A stretch of DNA of 52,275 bases from positions 1-52,275 of the forward strand of contig JAAUPN010000002.1 in assembly GCA_012033105.1 (NCBI GenBank). Reading direction: 5' to 3'. The translations under genes were made by a program, and so were the position numbers. This DNA comes from Coleofasciculaceae cyanobacterium RL_1_1 (lineage in GTDB: Bacteria > Cyanobacteriota > Cyanobacteriia > Cyanobacteriales > Geitlerinemataceae). The notes beneath the pieces are model-generated. The model made no database searches. It saw only the letters and a list, made by a program, of their open reading frames with translations, and was not told the origin of the DNA. The first letter of the stretch is position 1, and every line of letters starts with the position of its first letter. Of the stretch, positions 1 to 8,754 are shown one piece after another.

Positions 1-1193
1 AGCCATTTTCACCCACCAGGGCAATCACCTCACCGGGCTGAATTTTGAGCGACACATCCGTAATTGCCTGACGAGTGCTGCCGGGATAGGCAAAATCCAC
101 ATGCTTAAATTCGATCCCGACTTGCATCGGACGTGGAACCAACTTCGGCTCAGGCGGATCGACAATCTTTGGCTGAAAGTCTAAAAATTCAAACAAATAG
201 CCCAGAAACTGCATATCTTCATAAAGACCCACCGCTCCCTGAAGCAAACTCCAAATAGACGAATACGCCTTACGAAATGACTGGTTATACAGCACCAAAT
301 CCCCAACCGTAATCATACCCGTGACCGTTTGATAGGCAATAAACGCATACGCCCCCCACATCGCAATGACTGACAGAATCGTTGTACTAAATTCGGCGAC
401 GGTTCGGCGTTTGGCTAGTTCAAATTTTTCCTTGAGTAAGTGTTGTCGGGTACGTCGAAAGCGGGTTTTGAAGAGATCGCCCAAATCAAACAGACGTAAC
501 TCTTTGGCATGAGAATCGCTTGTGAGCAAACTATTGTAATAGGACGCTTTACGCTGAGTTGCGGTACGGCGTTCAATCCAGCGTTGTAACTCATCGATCA
601 GGTAAAAGCGAATGCCAATGCGTGGGATGATCGGCAAGACAAGCAAAGCGAAAATCTTCCAGTCAAAAAATAAAAAGCACCCCCCCCATGGTGATGAGCT
701 GGATCGCATCACTTAAAACTCCCTTAATACGGTTAGACAATTTCAGCGGTACGTTGCTACCTTCCGATCGCGCCCGTTCCAGAATGTCGTAATATTCAGC
801 ATTTTCGTAATATTCCAGATCCACTGCTGCCGCCTGGTCGTGCATAATCTCGAACATATAATCCGAAACACGCTGAGATTGCAGCTCATTGACCAAGCGG
901 CTTGCACCTGACATTAAAGCACCGCTGATGTTGATAACCCCCATCGCGACAATCAGCGGAATCACGGTCTTGAAATTCGTTAAGGTTTTGTCGGCATAGC
1001 CCTGGCTAATCGCGTCAAGCAGCAGCTTCATGACGTAGAGTCGCAGTACCGGCAGAACACTCTGGAGAATTGACAGCATCCAGAGGCTAAATGTCCAGCG
1101 TCGTCCACTCTCCCAAACGATTTTGATCGCTCGTCCGAGGTAAGACACCTGATGCCATGTGATTTTGGGAAGGGGGATCGAGGTCTGATCCAT
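1..1193 (-). CDS. ABC transporter, fused permease/ATPase (3' truncated by window, frame break at 671-680)
   Basis: This is the N-terminal membrane half of an exporter-type ABC protein. The ATG at 1193 opens a reading frame of 176 residues with several hydrophobic segments, which stops at 663. Past a run of eight C (about 670-677 on the plus strand) the neighbouring frame continues the same protein (FFDWKIFAL, then the rest of the transmembrane domain). It ends at base 1 inside the Walker A loop, at VIALVGENG. Seven or ten G on the coding strand would restore one frame, so a homopolymer length error or transcriptional slippage is likely. The signature motif and Walker B lie outside the window. 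Upstream on the same strand, 190 bp away, is a TPR-sulfotransferase gene, so the two may be cotranscribed. Substrate is unknown. Confidence 0.85.
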
Positions 1194-1386
1194 GAAGTTG
1201 AGTGTTGAGACGCTGCTCTAAAAGGCGGTTGGAAGGGTGGTGAAGAGGGTGGTGGCGATCAAACACCGGGTTAGATGCAGAGGTTTGAGGTGGGATCGAT
1301 TTGGAGGGTTCGCGATCGAGTTTCCCATCAATCAAGGTGTTTGTAGCTGAACTAAACTTGGCCTGATAACGTGATTCTTTTTGGTG

Positions 1387-3218
1387 CTATGACCACTCGA
1401 ATCTCTGACCTAGAAAAGTCTCTAACTCTTGATTATAGGGCGCATAAAATTGCTCTAGGCGTTGGCGTAAGGTATCTGAGAGGGGTGAGTAGGTTCCCAC
1501 GTTATGGCGTAAGTCAGCTCGGATGGCGGAGTCAGGCAGTTCAAGAAAGTCGAAGAATTGGGAGAGGGTGGCTTGGGGTTCGCTGTTGAGCTGTTCATTG
1601 GAGAGGATGAGAAAGCGATCGCGTGGAAAAATGGACATCCAATGCTTGAGAAATACGACGTAAACGCCGCGAGCGAGGTAGTTATGGGGTGAATTCCATA
1701 GTTGTTGTTCAGGGATTGCACCCTGGCCTCCGGAGGTCAGGCGATCGAGTTGGTCTTGAATGGCGGTCTCGAAGTCTCGGGTTTCCTGTTGGCGGCGTCG
1801 CCAGTGGTTGTAGTGGGAATAGGCGCGTTCCACGGGGTTACGTAGAATGACGATGAGTTTAATCTCGGGAAATTGCGCGAGCAGACGTGCTGCGCTGGCG
1901 TCATGGTCGAGGTAACCCGGACAGGCTTCACCGGAAAGATAGGTCGTATCTCCAGGCGGGATGGCGGGGAACTGGGAGAGATACCAGTCCAAACCGCGAT
2001 TGATGCGCAATGACCAAAATTCGAGTTCTTTGCGCAGGGGTGGAATGATCTGTGGATGCTGGATGGCGTACTTAAATAAGGAGCTAGTTCCGGCTTTTTG
2101 GGCGCCAAGAATCAGGAAATTGGGGCCAAAGACATTCTGATCGTCCCAGGTGTCGATCGGGTAGTTGGGGTGGGATTGAGTCAGTTTTTGGCGGAGTCCT
2201 TGCTGGTAGGGGGCGATCGCTTCGGGGATGCGATCGCGATGCACGAGGGCTTCCCCGAAGTTGATGTAGGGGGCGGAACGTTCTGGAAATTCTTGAATAT
2301 GACGCTGAAAAATCCGAATGGCATCGTCAAGCCGTCCCGCATCCTTGAGGCACATCCAAAATAGTAGTGATACCACCAGGTGAAATTTGGGTCGAGATCC
2401 AAGCTGCGGAGGTAAACCTCGGCAGCGCGTTCTGGCTCGTTGAGGTTGCGTAACACGCCTGCGAGATCAAAATAGGATGAAAAGTTGGTGGGAACGAGTT
2501 CTAGGGTGCGTTCTAGGGCGTCTTGTTGTGCCTCAAGGTTGCCGCTTTGGGCGCAAATTTGGGCGAGTTCGATCAAAAGCTGTGCGTCGTTTGGGCGTAG
2601 GGCGATCGCTCGTTCTAGTGCCTCCCGTGCTGCTTCAAATTGCCCTGCCTGGATATAGGTTTGAGTCAGATTGTAGTGGGTGTAGAAAAAATCGGGTTGA
2701 CGTTCCGCTGCGATTTCGTAGGCCACGATCGCCAAGTCCCAATGTTGCTGTCGTGCTTCGACTTCACCGAGGTTGTGATACGCCCAGGTGAGGGAAATAT
2801 CGCCGGGTGTCTCTGTGGCGATCGCACGATAGTAGGCAGAAGCGGCCTCTTGCCAGCGAGATTGTTGCTTCAGTGCATCGCCTAACGCTAGGTGAAACGA
2901 GCCACAATCCGGCCAGATTTGCAAGGCACGTTTGAAATAGACTTCCGCCAAATCGACCCGATCCTGATCGTAGGCAAGGCGTCCGGTGGCGTACTGCACC
3001 ATTGGTACACGTCGCTGCAACCGCGCCCGCACCTGAGCAATCTCAAGCTGTAACTGCTGAGATGCCGCCAGAAACCAGGTGTTGAGGTGACGCCACCCTC
3101 GAACAAGCTGTCTGGACAAACGGTTAGCCCGTAAAAATTGCCAACGGGGCATGAATCTTGAACCAGTGATAAACCAGTGATGAAAATGAGCAAAACGAAG
3201 ACGACACACCCAAATCAA
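1387..3218 (-). CDS. TPR-sulfotransferase fusion protein (frame break near 2360)
   Basis: Residues up to about 285 form tetratricopeptide repeats, and the rest is a PAPS-dependent sulfotransferase. The 5'-phosphosulfate loop is FLILGAQKAGTSSL and the 3'-phosphate site is LIVILRNPVERAYSHY. The TPR frame runs from 3218 to 2181 but loses sense after WWYHYY. The sulfotransferase frame picks up at FWMCLKDAG and stops at 1387. One extra A in the A4 run at 2358-2361 joins them into about 610 residues (YYFWMCLKD). The family transfers sulfate to carbohydrate or peptide hydroxyls. The TPR half probably serves docking, and surface polysaccharide is a plausible but unproven acceptor. The start may instead be the internal ATG at 3152. 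Another sulfotransferase begins at 52141. Confidence 0.85.
2213..2237. repeat. HIP1 octamers (example pair)
   Basis: GCGATCGC occurs at 2213-2220 and 2230-2237, and again at 2602-2609, 4301-4308 and many other places throughout the window. This octamer is the highly iterated palindrome of cyanobacterial genomes. I did not count all copies. Confidence 0.9.
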
Positions 3219-3337
3219 ACCGAGCTACCACCAAACCCTTCTAAGTTTAGGAGGAATTACGAGAAATCTCAGGAAATGTGACATTTTGGGTTGCTGCTTT
3301 CAAGGCGGCGGGGTGCATCGGAGGGAGTCGCGAGGAA

Positions 3338-4021
3338 TTAAGTCCGATCCTTGGGGCGATCGAACCCCGTCCCAGTGACGCAGGCACCGAGAAAGCTAGC
3401 GCCGATCGCGATCGCCCCTTCCACATCCGCACACAGAAAATTGGCACGGGTGCAATTGGCGCCGCTAAAGTTGGTTTGCTGAAGATTTGCCTCTTCTAGA
3501 TTAGCTTCATGAAGCAAAGCACCGCTGAGATCGGCTCCACTCAAATCAACCCCTTGAAGATTGGCATTACTCAGGTTCGCACCGCGTAAATCCACACCGC
3601 GTAAATCCGCACCCGAGAGATTGGCGCTCATCAGGTTCGCACCACTCATAAATGCACCACTGATCGTTGCACGGGTGATCGTCGCCCCCATCAAATTCGC
3701 CCCCCGGAGATTCGCCCCCCGCAAATCCGCCGACGATAAATCCGCCTGCATGAGATTGGCTCCGGTCAAATTGGCACGCAGATCCGCACGAACTAGGATT
3801 GTTCCCAACAAGTTAGACCCGCTCAGGTTTGCCCCCTGCAAGTTCGCCTCCGTCAGATCGCTACCGACAAGATGAGCGCCTGCGAACACAAAGCCGTTTA
3901 GCTGGGCGGATGACAAATCGAAATCTTCGAGTTCACAGCCTGCGAGCTTACGAATCTGTCCGGTGCGGATAGCATCAGGCGTAATAGAAGTCATCATCAA
4001 AACGGAAGGGTTAAACGACAC
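3338..4021 (-). CDS. Pentapeptide-repeat protein
   Basis: The protein has 227 residues. From about residue 35 to 205 it is a nearly unbroken series of A(D/N)LxG-type pentapeptides such as ANLSG, ADLRG and ANLMS, which fold into a right-handed quadrilateral beta-helix. No signal peptide or extra catalytic domain is visible, so it is probably cytosolic. Such proteins are abundant in cyanobacteria and mostly of unknown role. The start could be the first ATG (4021) or the internal MMTS start about 25 bases downstream. It lies 71 bp downstream of the DICT/HD-GYP gene and 119 bp upstream of the TPR-sulfotransferase gene, all on the same strand, which suggests a shared transcript. Confidence 0.85.
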   Translation of the reverse strand: MSFNPSVLMMTSITPDAIRTGQIRKLAGCELEDFDLSSAQLNGFVFAGAHLVGSDLTEANLQGANLSGSNLLGTILVRADLRANLTGANLMQADLSSADLRGANLRGANLMGATITRATISGAFMSGANLMSANLSGADLRGVDLRGANLSNANLQGVDLSGADLSGALLHEANLEEANLQQTNFSGANCTRANFLCADVEGAIAIGASFLGACVTGTGFDRPKDRT

Positions 4022-4092
4022 GATCGCAAGGGCTCATCATTCCGTAAGCCCAATATTCACCTTCGCCGGGAAACCTCCCCAGCGGGGAACGT

Positions 4093-5504
4093 TCAGGAGA
4101 GGGAAGACCCAGAGGCATACTGCTGGGATTTCGGGGTGTCAAAACTCTCGTCAATTGACCACAAACCAGCACTGACCTTGAAATGACTCGAAGATAAACT
4201 CAAACCCTGTTGCAGTCCCATCACCAATAGCCCTAAAGACTCGACCAGTTTCGGGTCCCAGTATGTGCCGCTTTCGGCCTGACACCGAGCCAGTGCGTCT
4301 GCGATCGCCAAGTTGGGGGATTGATCGTGGCCTTCCTTCGGGGTGTGCGCCGCTTGTGTTGCGTATTGTTGAAACGCAGCCATCAACCCCAGGATACGCG
4401 ACTCTAGCGGGATCGCGTCCGCTGCTAACCCTGCGGGCTGTCCGCTACCATCCCAGGCTTCCGTTTGATGGTTCACGATCTGAGCGATCGCTCGCAGTTT
4501 GGGCATCATGCGTAAAGCCTGTGCGCCAGCGGGTAGGGGCAGCTCGGGCCGCTCACTTCACGCGCAATGGTGGGTAAAGACTTTCCCGTTCCGGGTAAAT
4601 AGTCGATACGGTGCAGCATTCCGGCAAGGCGAAGACGCTTGAGTTGCCATGCGGGGAGATCGAGCAGTTGGCCGAGGGCTTCGCAGAGTGAGGCGACTTC
4701 GGAGGCCGCCATGGGGTTGGCGGTATCGCTGAGATCGATCGCCTGAGCCATGCGGAGAAAGGCTTGCAGTTCGTTTGCGCTCAGATTGCGATCGAGTGCG
4801 TTTTGATTGTTAACAAGCTGATTGGCATTGGGTAAGGTTTCTTGCCGATCTTTTAAATAAGTGACAACCCGGTTGACGGTTTCGCTCAGTTGTTCGGTCG
4901 TATCCCGTTGAGCCAAGGCCTCCGCAATTTCGTCGAGCTGTGACTGAAGTTTTTGTCGCATTCCGGGAGCATTCTGCTCGCAACAATCCAGCATGAGCTT
5001 GGCAGTTTGCAAGACTAGGTCAGATTCAAATGTCCAAAAGCCATAAAACTTGCGTTCAATATCCACATCTGGAATACCGGACACCCCATAATCGGCTTCG
5101 GATAACTCCTGACACATCACCATCGCGGTGTAGGTGGGCGACAAAATGACCAGATGCCATTCCTGGGCGACGGGGTCTTCGGGGAGCAAAGAAATCAGGG
5201 AAACGTTATCGAGTTGGCCGGTGGGATGCTCGGCAAACCCCGCATCGGGTGTCGCTAGGATTGTGATGTGTCGCGATTTTCGGGCAATTTTAGTATAGCG
5301 ATCGGCTTCTTGGAGATACCACTTGCCGCGCTGAAAAGCCGTCATGACAATGGGCTGACAGTCGTTCGCGAGGATGCTGTCCTCTAGGGCATGACAGAGG
5401 GAAACCAGGGTGTTTTTGTAGTAAACGCCATAGTTAAACGGAGTTTGATTGGTGCGCTCTTGGCACGTATCTACGAGTGTTTGTAGGATCGATCCCCGTA
5501 ACAT
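4093..5504 (-). CDS. DICT sensory domain protein with degenerate HD-GYP-like domain (frame break near 4546)
   Basis: Residues 1-200 resemble the DICT domain, which in cyanobacteria accompanies diguanylate cyclases and two-component proteins. The C-terminal part reads as an HD-GYP phosphodiesterase fold with altered catalytic signatures: LLHDIG has become MLHRID, HHE has become NHQTE, and GYPxGL has become GQPAGL. The first frame (5504 to 4506) ends in nonsense after REVSGP. The adjacent frame continues with LPLPAGAQALRMMPKL and stops at 4093. One additional base in the G3 run at 4546-4548 gives a protein of about 470 residues. Loss of the HD aspartate suggests a c-di-GMP sensor or dead enzyme rather than a phosphodiesterase (inference). 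The neighbouring gene upstream encodes a diguanylate cyclase. Confidence 0.75.
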
Positions 5505-5898
5505 GGCGGTCTTAATGAAGGATTTGGGCGTGGTGCGTCGGGTAACAAGCGATACTGCTTACCCAACGTAAGGACGATGGGGCAAGGTGTATCGCTGTGA
5601 TGGTTGCAAGGCAACGATGCAGTGGAACTGTGGACGATCGCGACTCATACAGCCTTCCGACGAATACAAGCATTATAGAGGAGAGCCCATCTCTAGCGTA
5701 TCAAGATACATATCCTTAAACGGCAATCCCATACTCCACCAAGGGAAAGATGAACGGATGAACGCGAGACCATTTCACGGGCGAATTGCCCTGCTCCTCA
5801 CGCAATTCACCGTTATTTTCCCTAATTTCCCTAATTTCCCTAATTTCCCTAATTTCCCTAGGGCGGCTTAAACCCGATTGACCAGAACTTCCAGCAGC
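5505..5898. repeat. Intergenic stretch with 9-bp tandem repeat at 5820-5860
   Basis: This 394-bp gap lies between the diguanylate cyclase and the DICT gene. Its notable content is CCCTAATTT repeated four times in full (5820-5855) plus a partial fifth copy ending CCCTAGGG. An open frame across the gap on the plus strand has no RBS or recognisable protein and seems to be chance. The promoter of the DICT gene should lie here, but I cannot pick a convincing -10 box. Confidence 0.7.
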
Positions 5899-7053
5899 CT
5901 AACCAATCTCTCCCATGCGATTGCAGATCGCCAGCGCCGAGGACTGGACGGCAGCACAAATCTGATTACGACCGGCGGCTTTGGCATGGTATAGCATCTG
6001 ATCCGCCTGGGCTAAGACTGCTGTTGGGGTGCAGCCTTGCTCTGGTATCACGCAGATTAGACCGATCGAGAGTGTCACTACCGTGCTGACGGTAGACGCA
6101 GCATGAGGGATAGCAGCGTATGCGAGCTGTTGTTGAATCCTGTTGGCAATCTGCCGCGAACCCGCGATCGGGGTGTTCGGCATAATAATCGCAAACTCTT
6201 CCCCACCGTAGCGAGCCGCCAAATCCGCCGATCGATGAACACTCTGCGCCAAAATCTTAGCCACACTTTCCAAGCAATCATCACCCATCAAGTGACCATA
6301 GGTATCGTTGTAAGCCTTGAAGCAATCCACATCGCATAACAGCAAGGAAAACGGCTGCTGTTCGCGCACGGCACGACGCCATTCGCGAGCCAGAACTTCA
6401 TCAAAGTACCGACGATTCGCCAGACCCGTCAGGCCGTCACTCGTTGCCAGCCGCGTTAACTCCTGATTGGCCGCTTCAAGCTGTAGCGTGAGAGCGCGTT
6501 CTCGCTCAATTTGCGCCTGAAGTTGCAGGGTATCCCAGTAGGCTTGCAACAAACGGCGCACTCTTTGGCACAACACCGGCCAGTGAATCGGCTTCGTCAC
6601 ATAATCCGTTGCTCCAGCCTCAAAAGCACGATCCACCGATTCAGAATCATCCAGTACCGTAATCATCAGCACCGGAACATCCTGAGCTTCCGGAAGCTGG
6701 CGTAATTGCTGGCAGCAGGTAAACCCGTCAATTCCTGGCATCACGCCATCTAACAGCACCATTTGCGGTCGCGATTTTGCAAACTCAGCCAAGCACTGCT
6801 CACCATTATTCGCTTCTAGCACCTCATACCCTTCCCACTCCAGTGCCAGCCTCAACAGCAGACGCATGGCTCGATCGTCGTCAACGATCAAAATGGTTGA
6901 AGCCTTCGGATCAAACATACTCAGTGCCTGGTAAGAGTTGTCCATAAGGCCGACACACACCGATGTGTCTTGAGATGCCTTACCGTTTGTCATACAGACA
7001 TATATTCGTCTCAACAGAACAATCTGTGTCCGAATCTCTAACCTCATCCTCAA
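5899..7053 (-). CDS. Response regulator with GGDEF domain (diguanylate cyclase)
   Basis: This protein makes cyclic di-GMP from two GTP. A receiver domain spans about residues 52-172, with acidic pocket VDDD, phospho-acceptor Asp102 (LLDGVMPG) and the conserved Lys in YVTKPI. After a coiled linker comes a GGDEF domain with intact active site RYGGEEF (283-287). The product-inhibition I-site RxxD (RSAD, 274-277) stands exactly five residues before it, as in PleD. It should therefore be active, controlled by phosphorylation and subject to feedback. The start is uncertain: ATG at 7053, at 6993 or at 6945, the last giving a more typical receiver N-terminus. A 17-bp hairpin lies in the upstream gap at 7099-7144. 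The next gene downstream is the DICT/HD-GYP protein, a likely partner. Confidence 0.92.
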   Translation of the reverse strand: MRMRLEIRTQIVLLRRIYVCMTNGKASQDTSVCVGLMDNSYQALSMFDPKASTILIVDDDRAMRLLLRLALEWEGYEVLEANNGEQCLAEFAKSRPQMVLLDGVMPGIDGFTCCQQLRQLPEAQDVPVLMITVLDDSESVDRAFEAGATDYVTKPIHWPVLCQRVRRLLQAYWDTLQLQAQIERERALTLQLEAANQELTRLATSDGLTGLANRRYFDEVLAREWRRAVREQQPFSLLLCDVDCFKAYNDTYGHLMGDDCLESVAKILAQSVHRSADLAARYGGEEFAIIMPNTPIAGSRQIANRIQQQLAYAAIPHAASTVSTVVTLSIGLICVIPEQGCTPTAVLAQADQMLYHAKAAGRNQICAAVQSSALAICNRMGEIG

Positions 7054-7098
7054 AATAAGCTACGTCAGACCGAACTTCCCGATCGACGCAGGAAGACA

Positions 7099-7144
7099 AC
7101 AGCATCAAGATTCGACCATCATTGACATCGAATCTTGATGCTGT
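7099..7144. promoter_or_regulatory. 17-bp perfect inverted repeat between the NYN and GGDEF genes
   Basis: ACAGCATCAAGATTCGA at 7099-7115 is the exact reverse complement of 7128-7144, with a 12-base loop. No U-tract follows on either strand, so it is not a standard intrinsic terminator. It could be a leader hairpin of the diguanylate cyclase mRNA, a 3' stabiliser of the NYN mRNA, or an operator. Confidence 0.6.
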
Positions 7145-7226
7145 CGCAATGAATAAAAATATAGTGGTATGAACCGTATCCCAATGATTCAAGACCACAG
7201 ATTCGTGAGATCTGTAGATCCGTCAT

Positions 7227-7835
7227 CTACTCATCGGTCAAGTCGTTTTCGTATACATTCGTCAGTGGGCGATAGGTGTAGGGATGATGGTGGCGCGGAT
7301 TTTTTTGAATTTCCCCTTTAATCTGTTCGAGATCAATATAGCGATCGGCCACATTGATTAGGCTATCGCTTGTCATCGATCGTAAACTCACCACCTCAAC
7401 TCGAACACCGCGATAGCTGACCGCATCCACGGCATAGGCCAGATCACCATCCCCGCTCACCAGAACCGCCGTATCATACGCACCGACTAGCGCCATCATA
7501 TCAACAGCGATTTCCACATCCAGATTGGCCTTCTTCGACCCATCTGGTAACTGCACCAGATCCTTGGCAATGACCCGATAGCCATTGCGACGCATCCACA
7601 GCAAAAAACCTTGCTGTTTCTCGTTGGTGCGATCGACCCCGGTATAGAAAAACGATCGGAGTAAGCGAGACCCCGCCGTCAGACGACAGAGCAACTTTGT
7701 ATAGTCGATTTCCATACCAAGCTGCATCGCAGCATAAAACAGGTTTGATCCGTCGATAAAGATCGCGACACGACCGCGATTTTCCAGCACCTGCTCCGGC
7801 GTGAAGATCGCATCATGCTCGAAGTCATGCATCAT
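7227..7835 (-). CDS. NYN domain protein, LabA/DUF88 family
   Basis: The protein has 202 residues with a PIN-like NYN fold. The acidic motifs are visible as IFIDGSNLF (Asp28), NLDVEIAVDMM and SGDGDLAYAV, which are the metal-binding positions of the proposed ribonuclease site. The LabA branch in Synechococcus affects circadian output under KaiC, and other members bind or cut RNA. I cannot say which role applies here. The tail is rich in His and Tyr and lacks a further domain. The ATG at 7835 is preceded by ACGAGAATAAC, a weak ribosome-binding site. The gene stands alone upstream of the diguanylate cyclase. Confidence 0.85.
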   Translation of the reverse strand: MMHDFEHDAIFTPEQVLENRGRVAIFIDGSNLFYAAMQLGMEIDYTKLLCRLTAGSRLLRSFFYTGVDRTNEKQQGFLLWMRRNGYRVIAKDLVQLPDGSKKANLDVEIAVDMMALVGAYDTAVLVSGDGDLAYAVDAVSYRGVRVEVVSLRSMTSDSLINVADRYIDLEQIKGEIQKNPRHHHPYTYRPLTNVYENDLTDE

Positions 7836-8754
7836 TGTTATTCTCGTTTTTTATAAAAGAAGCATTTCACTGTATGCAGTGATTCGCATTATCAAAATGA
7901 AATTAGCGTTTGAAGCTGCGAGTTTTGGTGGCTCAGTATTTTAAAGTGATGATGCGTCAATCGATAGCTTGTCAGACGGTTGAATCGACAAACCGATGAA
8001 GATCATTACAAGTGGCCACTGATTTTTTATGCTGACCATTATAGGTTTGGATCGAGCATTTAGCGAGCGATCCCATCCCTATCCATGGCATACGTAAAGA
8101 CAGAAAAACAAAAACTTTATTTTTCTTAAATATTTTCCGGGCGATAGCAATTCTTTCATGATTATTTACCTCACTGGTCGTCTCATTGCTGTGGGCTGCA
8201 ATATCCGCAATCAGAAACTGACAATTCGAGATCATTATTTGCGGCTCGTTGTCTATATCTGTAGGGATAGGGGTTCACAAAATGAGATGTGCCGGGAGGA
8301 CTCGATCGGGGAATATCAAAATTACTCAAAGTATTGTAGACGGTTTGCCGATGCTGATTGATCGGGATAAATTTAAAGCTAGAATCATCACAAAGGCAAC
8401 AATCTATTGTTTGTCATTTGATTGTCCCTGCTGCTTCCGAACAGCTCAACTCTCCAGATAATACTTGAGCATGTGGATCTATGCTACCAGACGAAAAATG
8501 CTAGGACATTGAATAGATTCTCAGACATAGAATTCGCACCCTAGACTTTAGGTATATCTCGAAAATATCCATCTGTTTTTTATATAGAAAAGATAGGATA
8601 AACAAATATAATGCTGACGCAATTTAACAAAAAAAACTGCTTAAACCTAAGCATGTTTGTGAACGGATTGAGTCTAGATCTGATTGAAACTATTGAGTGT
8701 TGAAGTCTTTCGTTTTGGGCTAGAGATGAGACTAGAGATTGGCGCTAATTTTGT
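7836..8754. other. AT-rich gap without a supported gene
   Basis: This 919-bp interval between metG and the NYN gene is visibly more AT-rich than its flanks. Short open frames exist on both strands, but none has an RBS, a recognisable motif or sensible composition. The NYN promoter must lie in the left part. I see no strong hairpin or repeat. Confidence 0.5.

Noticed and set aside
3561-3875. 104-codon plus-strand frame made of FAPRK-like repeats
   Set aside because: It is the antisense reading of the pentapeptide-repeat gene, so its periodicity is inherited.
5587-5871. 94-codon plus-strand open frame
   Set aside because: It ends inside the 9-bp tandem repeat (FPNFPNFPN), has no RBS and no sensible composition.
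7972-8235. 87-codon minus-strand open frame in the gap before metG
   Set aside because: No RBS, no recognisable motif and AT-driven composition. Another frame overlaps it on the opposite strand.
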